Part shown: positions 1 through 10,201 of the stretch, one piece after another
How the letters are laid out: the number at the start of each line of letters is the position of its first letter
Position numbering within the stretch: position 1 is the stretch's first letter
NCBI GenBank assembly: GCA_039704465.1
Contig: JASFAU010000001.1
Location: forward strand, 806,001 to 870,000
Reading direction: 5' to 3'
DNA length: 64,000 nucleotides
Source: Plasmodiophora brassicae
Lineage: Eukaryota; Endomyxa; Phytomyxea; Plasmodiophorida; Plasmodiophoridae
Translations under genes and position numbers: made by a program
Notes under the pieces: generated by a model
What the model saw: the letters and a program-made list of their open reading frames with translations, nothing else
Databases searched by the model: none
What the model was told of the DNA's origin: nothing

Positions 1-1353
1 CGAGAGGTGCGTCCACGCGCGCGCAGCATGTACCTCGGGCGCGCACTGGAACAACCTGCGAAGCGGTTCCGGGACCTCGCCTGTCTCGGCAGCCGCTGCC
101 GGCTCGGGTGCCTTTGTCGACTGCGCCATCGCTTCCGACCCTTGCTCGGTCTTACGACGCGACAGGTTGCCGCGTACGAGACGCTGGATTCGGATGGCGG
201 CACTCGCTGCCGTTTCGATATCGACGCCCGGTCGCAGAATCGACTGTGCATTGCAGGTCAGTAGCAGAAGGCGGGTATAGCGGTTGACGGGTCGTACCTC
301 GATGGCAGCTTGAGCGCCTTCCTCATCCGGAACCGTTGGCAGATCCTGTACCTTGATGGACTGAAGCCTGGACAGCTTCCTGCTGCCGGGTGTGGACTTC
401 GCATCGACTTTCGCCTGCCATTCCCTGGCGAACTTCAGGTCGAGGTCGCGCTGGGCGATCGTCTCGTTCGCGGCCTGCAACGCTCGCTGCATGGCCGTGC
501 GACCGTCCATCAGGTCGGCTAGCTTCACCGATAGGTCTTCCAGGGCGACCTCCATCTGTCGAGCGGCGCGCTGCTGCACCTTGAGGGCGTCGTCGCGCTT
601 CGACACCTCCTCCTCCATCTGCGTCTGCATCGTCGACAGCATCTGCTCTCGTTGCACCAAGTGCCCACGAAGCTCCTCGCATTCCTGCCAGATCCGTAAC
701 CTCTCATCAGCCAGCACAGCCGCGTCCGCCTGCTGTTGCGAGCTGATCGCCAGCAAGCGCGCTCGATACTCCGTCCTGGCGCTGTCCAGCTCCTGCCGCA
801 TGGCCCTGTCCATGATCCGTTGTCGGACGCGGCGCTCTTGGGTGCACAGGTCGGCCAGGAGCGTGCCCCGCTCGGACGTGTGCGCCGTGACCTGCCGGAT
901 CAGGTCGCTTAACGCCGTCTCCAGGACGGACGCGATGAACTTGTCGCGGTCGCCGTCGTCCTTGATATCGTTCGCCATCGCGAGCTTCTTCTCGAACCAG
1001 GTCGACAGCGTGACCACCTCTCGTCGTTGTGCCTGCGCCTTCTCCTGTACGACGCGTTACAATGAATCCCCCATCCGAATCGTACAGTGCCCTCCCGGGT
1101 TTACCCTTGTCAATGGCAGATGCCGACTGCTACGACTGCCATGGGTCCGGCCAGGGATGAGCTCATCGGGAACGCGACCTTCCGGTCGCACGAACGCGTC
1201 CATCTTCCTGGCGAGCTCCGCTGAATTCGGTCGCGGCAGCCGAAGACGATGACGTTTCGTGGGCGGTGGGCGATCCGTGACGGGGACCCGTTTCTGCTCC
1301 GACAGACGTGTGCGCTCGCCGTCGGCCAGGTTAGCGGCCGCCGGGACGGCCAT
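1..1353 (-). CDS. Coiled-coil protein with IQ motif (3' end outside window)
   Basis: The minus-strand frame is open from 1044 to the left edge, so the C-terminus lies outside the window. It encodes a long heptad-rich coiled coil full of E, Q, R and K, followed by an IQ-type calmodulin-binding motif (AAIRIQRLVRG, about 170-200). A 60-nt phase-0 intron (1045-1104, GTAAAC...TACAG) joins it to an upstream exon in the 1057-1755 frame. The start is uncertain: in-frame ATGs occur at 1353 and 1470, and the proline- and arginine-rich N-terminus gives no domain to decide between them. Coiled coil plus IQ suggests a cytoskeletal or flagellar scaffold, but that is inference. I do not recognise the family. 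Confidence 0.6.
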
Positions 1354-2075
1354 GGCCAGATGGGGAGCAGCGCCGCCATCGGGGACCACGACAACGGCTT
1401 TCGCCAAGGATCGAACGTGAAGAGGAGACTCGGGCGTATTATTATCGTTAACTGGGCCCCATTGCAACATCGAACGTTGTCGGTCAACAGGTTCCGGCCC
1501 TCGGTATGTGGCTAACGGGAAGAGGAGGGGAGGCGTTAACGACCCGATGCTTCGCTGGCCGGACAACGATCGTCGATGAGATCGCAGGACGGAGAGGCGG
1601 CGGTTCGGTCGTGGCGTTAGCCCCTGGAATGGTTCCGCCAGGGCGGTGTCGGCGTCGGATGGCGCATACGGTGGCGGGTCGCGACCGGCAGGCCCGATCA
1701 ACAGATTCAGTTGCAGGGGAGGGACGATGCTTGGCGACGACATGCCGCCTTGCAACTCGCCCGGTTAGGTCCAGGGTACCAGACGATCGTCGCAATTACG
1801 TCAAGCCGCCGTGTTGGATTTGTGTCCGCAGAATCGCGAACGTGTGTCGCAACGGAGTGTGAACTGCATTTGAACGCGCAACCCAGAGGCAGTTCACGAC
1901 GGTGCGAACTGCACTCGGGTGTACGCACGCTCGGGCATTGTGCACCCCGTCGGACTGCTGTCTGGACCAGGAACGATTGCGGTACCTTGGAACGTACTGC
2001 ACGTCGTGAGTGCAATATAGACGCAGGAGCGTTATCGACGACGATTTATATGGAAAAGGGGTTGGCTGGGTAGGT
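1354..2075. other. Intergenic stretch, no gene supported
   Basis: Between the IQ protein and the DBP5 stop codon several short overlapping ORFs occur on both strands, but none has the G/C-ending codon pattern, splice partners or domain similarity of the neighbouring genes. It probably holds the promoter of the IQ-protein gene and the 3' region of DBP5. Confidence 0.4.
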
Positions 2076-3727
2076 TCAGGAGGTGGGTGTCGGTGCGGGG
2101 GCGTTGCCGCCGGGCGCCAGGTCGAGCTCGGCTTCCGCCTCCTGGACGTACGGCAGTAGGAATTCGTATAGCTCTTGCTCGGTGGTCGCCGTGATCTTGA
2201 TCGGCGAAACGCTGAACGTCTGCTTGATCTCCTCGAAGACGGCTTCGTCGACAGCGGAGCAGATCAGGTTGACGGCGATACCCGGCCTGCCGAATCGTCC
2301 CGCGCGTCCCGTACGATGGTAGTACGATTCGGCGAGCGACTGACCCCGGATGTTCGGAATGTCATAGTTGACGACGCACGACACCTCGGGGACGTCGAAT
2401 CCACGGTTCAAAAGATCCGTTGTGACCAGCACCGACGTCTCCAGCGCCCGGAACGTCTGGATGACACGGTCACGCTCCTCGATGCTGACTTCGCCGTGGA
2501 TCAGGGAGCACTTGTACCCGGCCGCCTCGAGCTGATTGTACAATTCGGTCGCGTTCCGCCTCGTGTTGACGAAGATGATCGACTGTCCCACGTTCATGAT
2601 CTTGAACAGGGCGCACATGATGTCGAACTTGAACGACGGCGTCGGGCATGGGATTTCGAAATGTTTGATGTGCGGCAGCGTCAGGTTCTTCACACTAACC
2701 GTGATCTTGAACGGGTTCGGCGCAGCGACCTTCAAGGCGTAATCGCGGACCTTGGTCGGGAACGTCGCCGAGAACAGCATGATGTGGCAGCTCGCTCGGT
2801 TCAGATACGATACGATCTTGCTCGTGTCGACACTCATTCCTGACACACTGGAAGACACGCACACTCAATGAGTCGCCTGGGGACAGAGCACGATCCGCAA
2901 CGCATTCGACACGTACGAAGGACCCGGTGGTCCAGACTCGCTCTGCTTGATCATCTCGTCGGCCTCGTCAATGACGCAGACAACAACCTTGCTCAGGTCG
3001 AGGACCCGGGCGCGGATCAACTTCATCAGCGAGCCAGGGGCGCCGACCACGACCTGCTGCTTGATGGTCTGCAGACCGATGGTCGTATCAGGGAGCGCGG
3101 TGAATACGGAAATCTTCGTGAACTGCGCCAGCGCGTTCGTCACGTCCGCGTTCTGCTTCGACAGCTCGCGCGTCGGGCATATGACAATCGCCTGCGGGCT
3201 CTGCACCGATTCGTCGATTCGGTGCAGCATGGCCAGAACGAACGCGGCCGTCTTCCCCGTCCCCGCTGGAGCCTGGGCGATCAAGTTCTGTGCACTGGAA
3301 ACAAGGCTCAGATACGACAGAGCGACGAATGAACTACGCAGACACACTTTTCGACAAGCAAGTGTGGCGGTGCCTTCGCCTGAATCGGCGACGGAACAGT
3401 CCAGTTCATTTTCGCGATGCCTTGGAGCAACTCCGGCCTCCTGCAACAACAACTCCAATCAGGACGTATGATCGCGGTGCGGTGGCGTGCACCGCGAACG
3501 TACAGCGGCAGGTCTTCGAAGCGTTCGGCGGGCCTGAGCGTCAACTGCGAATCGGACAGTTTGACCTCCTGCCGCTTCAGCGGCGTCATGCCGACCTGGC
3601 TCTCTGCGCGCGCACACCACGATCAGTACGGCACGCAGGTCGCGCCGCCGACGAAACGTATCCTACCATCGCCGTTCTTGACGCGCTCCTGGGCAGCACG
3701 CGCGTCCTCGACGTCCGGCGACACCAT
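2076..3727 (-). CDS. DBP5: DEAD-box RNA helicase DBP5/DDX19, mRNA export
   Basis: Five exons (3727-3667, 3603-3504, 3440-3348, 3294-2917, 2847-2076) join in phase to a protein of 467 residues. Visible motifs in order are the Q motif (WTVPSPIQ), motif I (APAGTGKT), PTREL, DEAD (VIDEADEM), SAT (LFSATF), TTDLLNRG and motif VI (HRTGRAGRFGR). The C-terminal RecA domain resembles Dbp5/DDX19 more than eIF4A. In that family the enzyme uses ATP to remodel mRNPs at the cytoplasmic face of the nuclear pore. The introns are 63, 63, 53 and 69 nt. The start at 3727 (MVSPD) is the first ATG in the spliced frame; an upstream non-coding exon cannot be excluded. Confidence 0.88.
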
Positions 3728-3902
3728 CGCGCCGTCACCGTCAAATGCGGACTGCGCGCAGAGTCCATCCAGACGGCTCCCCGCCACTGCCAGCCAGGCC
3801 CGGCGGCAGCACCAGCTGCGAGTAACACATCACGTACGTCGTGCCCCCGCCCTAAGAGCAGTCCAGATAGGATACGCGTATATTAGCTTAATGGCGCTCG
3901 TT

Positions 3903-5247
3903 TTAGAACGGCGTCCGTCGACCGGTGGTGGCGAAGACGGCACGTCGGAGGAGGTCGATTTCGACGAAGAAGTGATGGGCGCTGATCGCAGCGTATGGGA
4001 TGAACCCAGCGGGACACCAGGCGAGAAGCGCGCAGTTCCCCAGGAAATGAACGGACTGGCACAGTTGCGACCACAGTGCATCCATTTGACGACCACGTCG
4101 CGTTCTCCTAGGAGAGCACGAAGGAATGAATAACTAACCATTAGCAACGTGCATCCGTGTGGGGAATGGTTACCTATCGAACATTGGGAATGTTGTTCTG
4201 TCAAAGAATATGTGCCAGGAGATGAACAGGTCGTTCCATAAGACCCACGCGCACGATGACGCGACAAGGCCCATGATCGAAATTCGTTTCAAGACGTGCA
4301 GTCGTTTCCCAAGGCTTATCGCAATGTTGTACCCGATACCAAACGACAGGGCGCCAAGTGTCGCTGTCATGAATCGTCCAAACACGAAAGCGACAGCAGG
4401 GCTCAGTTCAATTGTCGCCTGACGACGTTTGGAAGACAGACGTGACGCCGACTGAACGTCGTGTCCTTTGGCCCGGTGCAATCGCGCCAGAGCGCTTTCC
4501 GATTGTTTCGCACGGATGAGGGAGTTTCGCGTCAGGGAATTCTCCTGCATGACATGGAGAAGCGACTCGGCCGGCGGCAGCCCGCCACGAAGCGATTGCC
4601 GAATCTGCTCTCCGTTCTGAAAGCATCGATCGAAATCCGTGTCCAGATCGCGCAGTAGCCCTGAAACACCCGTCATCGTTTAGGCACGTAATGAGCGAGA
4701 GCACTCGCCGACCAGTATGCAGCATTAGGTCGGCGAGAATGTCCAGGGAGGTATTCACCGACGAGAAATACTGAAACCCAGCTCGCTTGTCGGAACGGGT
4801 CATCGCCTGAACCGCAGGTCGAGTGGCCGATATGACCGTCTGAGCGAGAACGTCCAGGACGCCCGCCGATTGCAGCACGTGGCGGACGCGTTCCCGGTCG
4901 GCCGTTGCGCTTTGCGTCATGTTCTTGATAACATGTAGGCCGCCCGGGTGCGTAGCGATGCGCTTGAACGTCGACGGATGCAGCTGCTCGGCCAGGAAGT
5001 CAACGACGCGCCGGTCATGCCGGACTGTCAGCAGAGCAAGCTGCGTCATCGCCTGCGGAGCATCCAGGCGCGACGCGATCTGCACCAGCGGGCGCGCCGC
5101 GCTGTTCATGAAATCCTGTACGTAGTCCTGGCCGAACAGCCCGCCCTGCTGGTACAGCATCGTGTTGCCGTACCCCGAGTGCAGCATCAGCTCGTGCGCC
5201 GCCAGCAGGCCGATCGCCACCCACCGGCCGCGCCCCACTGTGATCAT
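3903..5247 (-). CDS. Multi-pass membrane protein, unknown family
   Basis: Three exons (from 5247 to 4713, 4660-4174, 4107-3903) join in phase and give 408 residues. The first half is soluble and helical (leucine-rich, armadillo-like in feel). The last 160 residues hold three hydrophobic segments: around AVAFVFGRFMTATLGALSF, MGLVASSCAWVLW, and LGNCALLAWCPAGFIPYAA. Intron 4661-4712 is 52 nt. Intron 4108-4173 is 66 nt, and without its removal the frame stops at 4170. The first in-frame ATG is 5247, but the frame stays open upstream to about 5367, so a further 5' exon is possible. I do not recognise the family. A mitochondrial or ER membrane location is plausible but unproven. Confidence 0.6.
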
Positions 5248-5306
5248 CGGCCACCAGTGCAGCTGCGGCGTCGCGCGCCGCCAGATCGCTCCGACGTTCC
5301 GTGGGG

Positions 5307-5419
5307 CTGTCGCACTGCAACTGCAGGCGGAACATGTCACCCGCCGCTGACTGGTGCGCCACTGCACTGTCTGTCGCGCTGCAGACGGGACATGTCACCG
5401 CCGCTGACTGGTGCCCGTT
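5307..5419. repeat. Imperfect two-copy tandem repeat, about 58-bp period
   Basis: The block CTGCAG(G/A)CGG(A/G)ACATGTC followed by ACC(C)GCCGCTGACTGGTGC occurs twice, starting near 5321 and 5379, with a few substitutions and one inserted base. It lies just 5' of the membrane-protein gene and 5' of the acidic coiled-coil gene, in their shared divergent promoter region. The single-base length difference shifts the reading frame between copies, which argues against a coding repeat. Confidence 0.6.
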
Positions 5420-5584
5420 ACGTGTTACATGTGGCGATCAGGATGTGAAACGCAAACAGGCAGCGGGAGGGGGGGCGGCCACTCTCTCAGGATTGGAAAT
5501 CCACCGACGGGAGCCCCCTGTCATGGCCACTGTCACTGGCGACGTAAGCCGAGGTTGTCGGGCGGTGCTTGAGGTCCTGCACGA

Positions 5585-6163
5585 ATGTTGGTGGACCATA
5601 GACGTCAGGCGGGACAGTTGTCGTTTCGCGATCGTCGAACGCTGCGCCGGCAGCTGGCCCGTGCCCGACACCAGGTGAAGGGAAAGCGCAACAAGGATGG
5701 GGAGACGGTCAGGCTGGCCAGGGCGCTGGCCGAATCGGAGGCGCAACTCGCCCAGTGCCGCTCTGAATTGGAGCAGCTGAAACGGTCGATCGCTGCCGCT
5801 GACGAGTCCGAATGGGTGTCCGACGCCGAACAGGTGCTGGACCCGGACGCTATCCTTTCCGACGAATGGCGCAGCGATATCGAAGGCGTCCTGGATGGAT
5901 CCGACCATGTAAGGTGACATTCTCGTCGCTCGGGAACGCTAAATCATGTCGTACAGGATGAAGAGCCGTTGCCGGACGTCGCTGCGGTCAGCATTGAGGA
6001 CGATTTCCAGGATGACGATACAGGGGTGAACCCGTTCGGGGACGATTCTCTTCGCGAAACGCTCCAACAAGACGGGCACGGGTGGATACATGACCTGGAG
6101 CGGCCGTTGGACGCCAGGGTGACTGTTCGCGCTCGGTACCAACTAGGAAGGGCATCGTGCTGA
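5585..6163 (+). CDS. Small acidic coiled-coil protein, unknown
   Basis: Two exons (5585-5908 and 5957-6163) separated by a 48-nt intron (GTAAGG...GTACAG, phase 0) encode 176 residues. Residues about 15-75 form a predicted coiled coil (LARALAESEAQLAQCRSELE). The remainder is very acidic (runs such as EDDFQDDD) and ends RYQLGRASC. Without intron removal the frame stops at 5917. The ATG at 5585 is the first in frame, but a 5' exon could precede it. It is convergent with EFG1, whose stop is only about 40 bp away. No family is recognised; coiled coil plus acidic tail would fit a chaperone-like or chromatin adaptor, which is speculation. Confidence 0.6.
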
Positions 6164-6204
6164 TCCGGGCTGGCCACAGTTATACGTTAACACGACATGT
6201 ATTA

Positions 6205-6867
6205 TTATTCGGTATCAGACTCGAGGAAGAAGTCGTCGTCGAACGTAACCGGCTCGTCGTCGTCATCGTCGGACTCGTGCGTCTGCGCGTTGGCGGCGCG
6301 TTCCTCGGCGCGAGCACGAAGCTCGTCAGCGACCCGTTGCCGGATGCGCTGGATCTTGGACAATGCCTTCGGATCCTTCCGTTCGCCTTTGGCATAGAGC
6401 GAGATGTACTTCTTGTTGATCGGGAAGTGCTTGACGTAGTTTACATCCATTGTTGCCTCCTCAACGCGTTTGACAGCTGCCAGGCGCGCGTCGCCATCTT
6501 CAGTAGAGGGTAGCGCCTCCAAGGCACGTTTAGTCTTCGAAAGAATCCGTTCAGCCTTGCGCCTCTCAAAGAACCGCACCGGTTTCGTTTTGGCATGACG
6601 TTGACGATGCTTTTCGGTCGTAGCCGCCGCATTCATTTTGCCTTCAAGCTCATCGATCTGAGCCTGTTTCAACGCGCGGACGTCATCGGGGAGATCAGGT
6701 TTCGACAGCAACCGTCGCAGGCTCCGGATCTGGTTCTTGAACGACACATGCTTCGGCTTGGCATCCTTATCGGGTTTCGTGTGCCGCTTGACACTAGAAC
6801 CAAGCTTGCCTGAGGCAGACTTCAACTTCCGTTTGGTGCCGGTCCGCTGCGACGCCGGGGGAGCCAT
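6205..6867 (-). CDS. EFG1: rRNA-processing protein EFG1
   Basis: Intronless gene for 220 residues. The N-terminus is basic (MAPPASQRTGTKRKLK), consistent with nucleolar targeting. The core reads like Efg1: a basic coiled coil with KNQIRSLRRLLSK...LPDDVRALKQAQIDELE and then VRFFERRKAERILSK. The tail is acidic (SDDDDDEPVTFDDDFF). Efg1 is a small-subunit processome component needed for early 18S rRNA maturation in fungi; the same role here is inferred from family. The start at 6867 is chosen because the codons upstream lose the lysine-rich character and are arginine- and tryptophan-rich in a way typical of non-coding GC-rich sequence. Confidence 0.82.
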   Translation of the reverse strand: MAPPASQRTGTKRKLKSASGKLGSSVKRHTKPDKDAKPKHVSFKNQIRSLRRLLSKPDLPDDVRALKQAQIDELEGKMNAAATTEKHRQRHAKTKPVRFFERRKAERILSKTKRALEALPSTEDGDARLAAVKRVEEATMDVNYVKHFPINKKYISLYAKGERKDPKALSKIQRIRQRVADELRARAEERAANAQTHESDDDDDEPVTFDDDFFLESDTE

Positions 6868-7074
6868 GACGAATGCTGCCAGTCCGTCACGGACTCCGCG
6901 ACGGACTTGTACATAACGTTCACCGTAACCGGTGAGGCGCCAAGCGCGTTCTGAACAACCAGTCGAGGACACGAATATTCTCTACTAAAATGCCCCGTGA
7001 CGTGAGTCGGAAACAGATGACGATCGATCCAACGGTACGGTAGACTTTGTCGGCGCTGTTCGTGGGCGAAAGTG

Positions 7075-7846
7075 ATGTCGAATGCAGAGTCGGCCGTCGA
7101 GGAAGTTGTTGTAAGGAAGCGTTGCCCCATAGTTGAGTTCGGTGTGGTAACATGTGCCGTAATTCAGAGGAATGTGCCGCCCGTGGGTCGCCGCCTCCAA
7201 GACAAGAATCGCGAATGGACAGAAAAGAAGCGCCTAAAAGAGCGCGACTTTGGGTTCATCCGCTACAGCAGTGAAGTCATTGACGATCCGTTTGCAGCCG
7301 ACACGGCTTCCTCTGGATACATCGCACGTATGGTCATCCTGAACGACACTGATGCTCTGTCTGACCCGGGAACACAGCAGCGGATCGATTCCATACCGAC
7401 ACTGTCGGCGAGTTCAAAGAAACACGCGACGCCGAACTGGCCCGAATCGAACAGCGCCGTGAACAGAAGCGTCAACACATCCTCTCTAGCGAGCGGCAGC
7501 GTCTGGAGCGGATGCAGCAGGACGACAAGAAGTCCAGGGAGCGAATCGCGAAGATGCGCGAGATTGCCCAAGTCAAACCGTCGAACAACAAAAACAGTGT
7601 CGCCTACAACCCCGTCACACTCTCATACAACAACACACCTGATGGACACGCCCTGCAGCGAGAGCATAACCGCGTCCTCTATCGCGCCGCCTTGAGATCA
7701 AAGGTTGCCACCTTAACGACTATCACGATAGTCTTCACAGACTGACCTGCTTCACATAGATGCTGCACGAGAGGTCTAACGGCGGGTTTAACCCGATCAC
7801 AGGTGCTGATACGCGCCTAGCAGATGTTGGTCCACCGCCACCATGA
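7075..7846 (+). CDS. Coiled-coil protein with conserved-looking C-terminus, possibly ciliary
   Basis: Four exons (7075-7110, 7168-7327, 7378-7703, 7760-7846) join in phase to 202 residues. The introns are 57, 50 and 56 nt. Intron 2 ends at a tandem CAGCAG acceptor, so a one-residue splice variant is possible. The centre is a charged coiled coil (ELARIEQRREQKRQ...RQRLERMQQDDKKSRERIAK). It is followed by a motif-like stretch with YNPVTLSYNNTPDG, RVLYRAALRSK and, after the last intron, NGGFNPITGADTRL. The recurring NP(V/I)T pattern looks like a conserved domain I associate with flagellated protists, but I cannot name it. Ignoring the last intron removes the NPITG block. Confidence 0.65.
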
Positions 7847-8020
7847 TCGAATGGCAATTGCAAGTACCCTCGTCAGATTTCCATACAGCTAATGGCGACG
7901 GGGGCGGGGGCGATCCTCGGACACCGACCTATTTTTAGGGCGCGATCACTGGCGTTGGTGTAGCGAGATTGCGAGACTCGAGGAGCCGCCACGGCGCCAC
8001 TAGGCCGCCCTCATCCGACC

Positions 8021-9514
8021 ATGGCATCCAGGATGCTGCTAGCCATACTACTGGCATGCGCTGCTAGCACCTGCCGTGCTGGTAGCAACAGCACCGTCGA
8101 CATATTGCCTCCAGAGGTTAAAGTGATGGTGGTCGAGAAGCTGACAGGGTCGCCGTTGGCGTTGCTTCCCTTGGCATTGATGTCGCGTTCATGGTTTGCG
8201 GTTGCTGAACCATATTTGGTCGTTGAACGACATGTACGAGTGCTGACGGGCCCGTATGTGGAACAGTGGTTCACAGATTCGTTTACCTCGCTAATGGAGC
8301 GAAGACTGGCTCCAATTGTGTCGAAACGCTTTTGCCACGTCGCATCGCGGGACATGTTCGGCATCCTTGAACTTGTCTTGTCCCTACCTGACTCCAAGAA
8401 TGTGAACATGTTTCTCACGGCGCTTACTGTCACCTGGCGAATTCCAGTCTGCCGGGAATATGCACTTGGTACTGCAATCCGTCGGGCGACCTCGTCCGAC
8501 CTTGACGATTCGGCTCGCCATGTGGCTTGGTTGGCGTTACGGCACCTCCGAACGACATGCGGGCTTAAATTTACGCCAGTTGATGACCTCGTTGCGCGGC
8601 ACATTCTGGAACAGAACGAGTCCATGCTCGCCCGGAAGCACTTGGCGTATCGTAAAATCCCCGATGTCTTCAAGGTCCTCGGTAACGAGCACAGAGACAT
8701 TGTATTTGTTGCCGTGACGTCCATTATACCTAGGGACATGTTGATCTCAAACCCAGAAATCGTTCGCGTTTTAGTGCAGCATGGAGCTGATGTAGTCAAT
8801 GAGGCTAACCTGTTGTCTTCTGATGTTCGCTTTGTTCATCGTGAACAGCGGTACCTGGAAGCGCTGCTTTCTGCCCCTGGTCTAGGCGTTAATAAGGAAG
8901 TCGTGTCGTGGGCCATTGAGACAGGAAGCCGCAATACCTTGACCAGGATGATTTCCGAGAGCCCGTTGAGCCTGTCAATCATTCCACTCCATGCGCTATG
9001 CCAGCATCGGCACATGACATGGCTTCTTAAGGATGTCGTCCGGCGACGTCCCGTAATCAATCTGGCGATTATCGACGTGGATGGGAGAACTCCTCTCATG
9101 ACAGCAGTCTTGCATGATAATATCGACGCAATGCAATGCTTGATCGAGACCAAGTCTGACATTGGTGTCAACGTTCGCGACAACAACGGACAAACGGCAC
9201 TGCATCTCGCCATCGAGGCGTTCAACCTTCTGGCCGTTGATACACTTCTAACGGTAGAAGATCTCAACTTCGACATCCAAAATCGTGACGGACGTTCCCC
9301 TCTGAAAGCCATTTCGGCCAGGCTTGCGGATCGTCTCGATGTTCCTGCTGTCTTCTACCAGCGCGGTTTACATATTATGGAACGTTTGTCAAGAACGCTG
9401 AGTTCCGCGCGGTTCACTTGTCAGCAGTACCAAAAGATTCCACGGCGCCCCTGTCTTCACCAACCAGGAAATGACGACTGCTGGTGTCTGTACCTGAAGG
9501 TTCAGAATATGTAA
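8021..9514 (+). CDS. Secreted ankyrin-repeat protein, candidate effector
   Basis: A single-exon gene for 497 residues. It begins with a clear signal peptide (MASRMLLAILLACAASTCRA, cleavage near residue 20). Residues about 27-60 (VDILPPEVKVMVVEKL...LPLALMSRSWFAVAEPYL) resemble an F-box or similar degenerate entry module. The C-terminal half carries ankyrin repeats: near 260 (NPEIVRVLVQHGADVVN), then DGRTPLMTAVLHDNIDAMQ, NGQTALHLAIEAFN and DGRSPLKAIS, about 385-470. Secreted ankyrin proteins are frequent effector candidates in plasmodiophorids; that role is inference. The lack of introns contrasts with most neighbours. The start is fixed by the signal peptide. Confidence 0.8.
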   Translation: MASRMLLAILLACAASTCRAGSNSTVDILPPEVKVMVVEKLTGSPLALLPLALMSRSWFAVAEPYLVVERHVRVLTGPYVEQWFTDSFTSLMERRLAPIVSKRFCHVASRDMFGILELVLSLPDSKNVNMFLTALTVTWRIPVCREYALGTAIRRATSSDLDDSARHVAWLALRHLRTTCGLKFTPVDDLVARHILEQNESMLARKHLAYRKIPDVFKVLGNEHRDIVFVAVTSIIPRDMLISNPEIVRVLVQHGADVVNEANLLSSDVRFVHREQRYLEALLSAPGLGVNKEVVSWAIETGSRNTLTRMISESPLSLSIIPLHALCQHRHMTWLLKDVVRRRPVINLAIIDVDGRTPLMTAVLHDNIDAMQCLIETKSDIGVNVRDNNGQTALHLAIEAFNLLAVDTLLTVEDLNFDIQNRDGRSPLKAISARLADRLDVPAVFYQRGLHIMERLSRTLSSARFTCQQYQKIPRRPCLHQPGNDDCWCLYLKVQNM

Positions 9515-9786
9515 TACAAAGGACGCGACATCAGTCACCGTCACGAAACCCCTCGCCGATACGTTTCCAGTTCAACGTAATCTGGTCCCGAATTCTCATC
9601 GATGTGTAGTAAATTCCCACCACGCTGTGGCATGGCATCTGCGAGTTTAAGTGGCAGGTTGTTTTGTCGTTGCAAGCCCAACCCCAGGTCACAAAGCAAA
9701 GTGAATACGGTCGGCTGCATCTCCGCCCATCTCGCCCACGTCAGTCACTCAAACAGGTAGCGGTCTAGCAAAAATATTTTCGGCTA

Positions 9787-9860
9787 GGGGCCCTTCCGCG
9801 AATCGAACGCGGGACCATTCCGACCCTAACGGAATATTATGCCACTAAACCAAAGGGCCC
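9787..9860 (-). tRNA. tRNA-Pro (AGG)
   Basis: On the minus strand the sequence folds as a standard cloverleaf. The acceptor stem GGGCCCT pairs with AGGGCCC. The D arm follows (GGTTTAGTGGCATAA), then the anticodon stem TTCCG/CGGAA with loop TTAGGGT (anticodon AGG), and the T arm CCGCG-TTCGATT-CGCGG. No intron is seen. A run of five T on the minus strand about 11-15 nt past the 3' end is a likely Pol III terminator. It stands alone between the ankyrin gene and the Aha1-domain gene. Confidence 0.93.
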
Positions 9861-10201
9861 TGACTGGGGTGTCTACGCCAGCTACGGGTACAAGACCCTT
9901 ATAGAATAAGCATCACGGAAACGCAAGGCGGTTGTGGGAATATTCGCTTGAGCTGTTGCGCCGCGTTCCGGGGCCGGAGAAAATGTCTGTGAAACCCACC
10001 CTGAATGCTATTCCTCCTGAATTACGCATACTACATACATTGACCATGAGGTCGTAATTTCGTACAAGCTACGCATGGGTGTGCTGGGCGATGATGATGG
10101 TTTGGAACGCAATACGCAGGATGCTGTACGACAGCCTATTACGCAATTGACGACGCTGCACAAATTTCCCAACTGCAAAGCGAAATATATCGATCAGCTG
10201 A
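9861..10201. other. Intergenic, nothing recognised
   Basis: From the tRNA 5' end to the Aha1-gene stop codon no frame with coding character or conserved RNA fold was seen. Confidence 0.4.

Noticed and set aside
392..1252. 286-codon plus-strand ORF, serine- and cysteine-rich
   Set aside because: It is antisense to the coiled-coil IQ protein. The Ser/Cys/Arg-rich composition is typical of the complement of a charged coiled coil.
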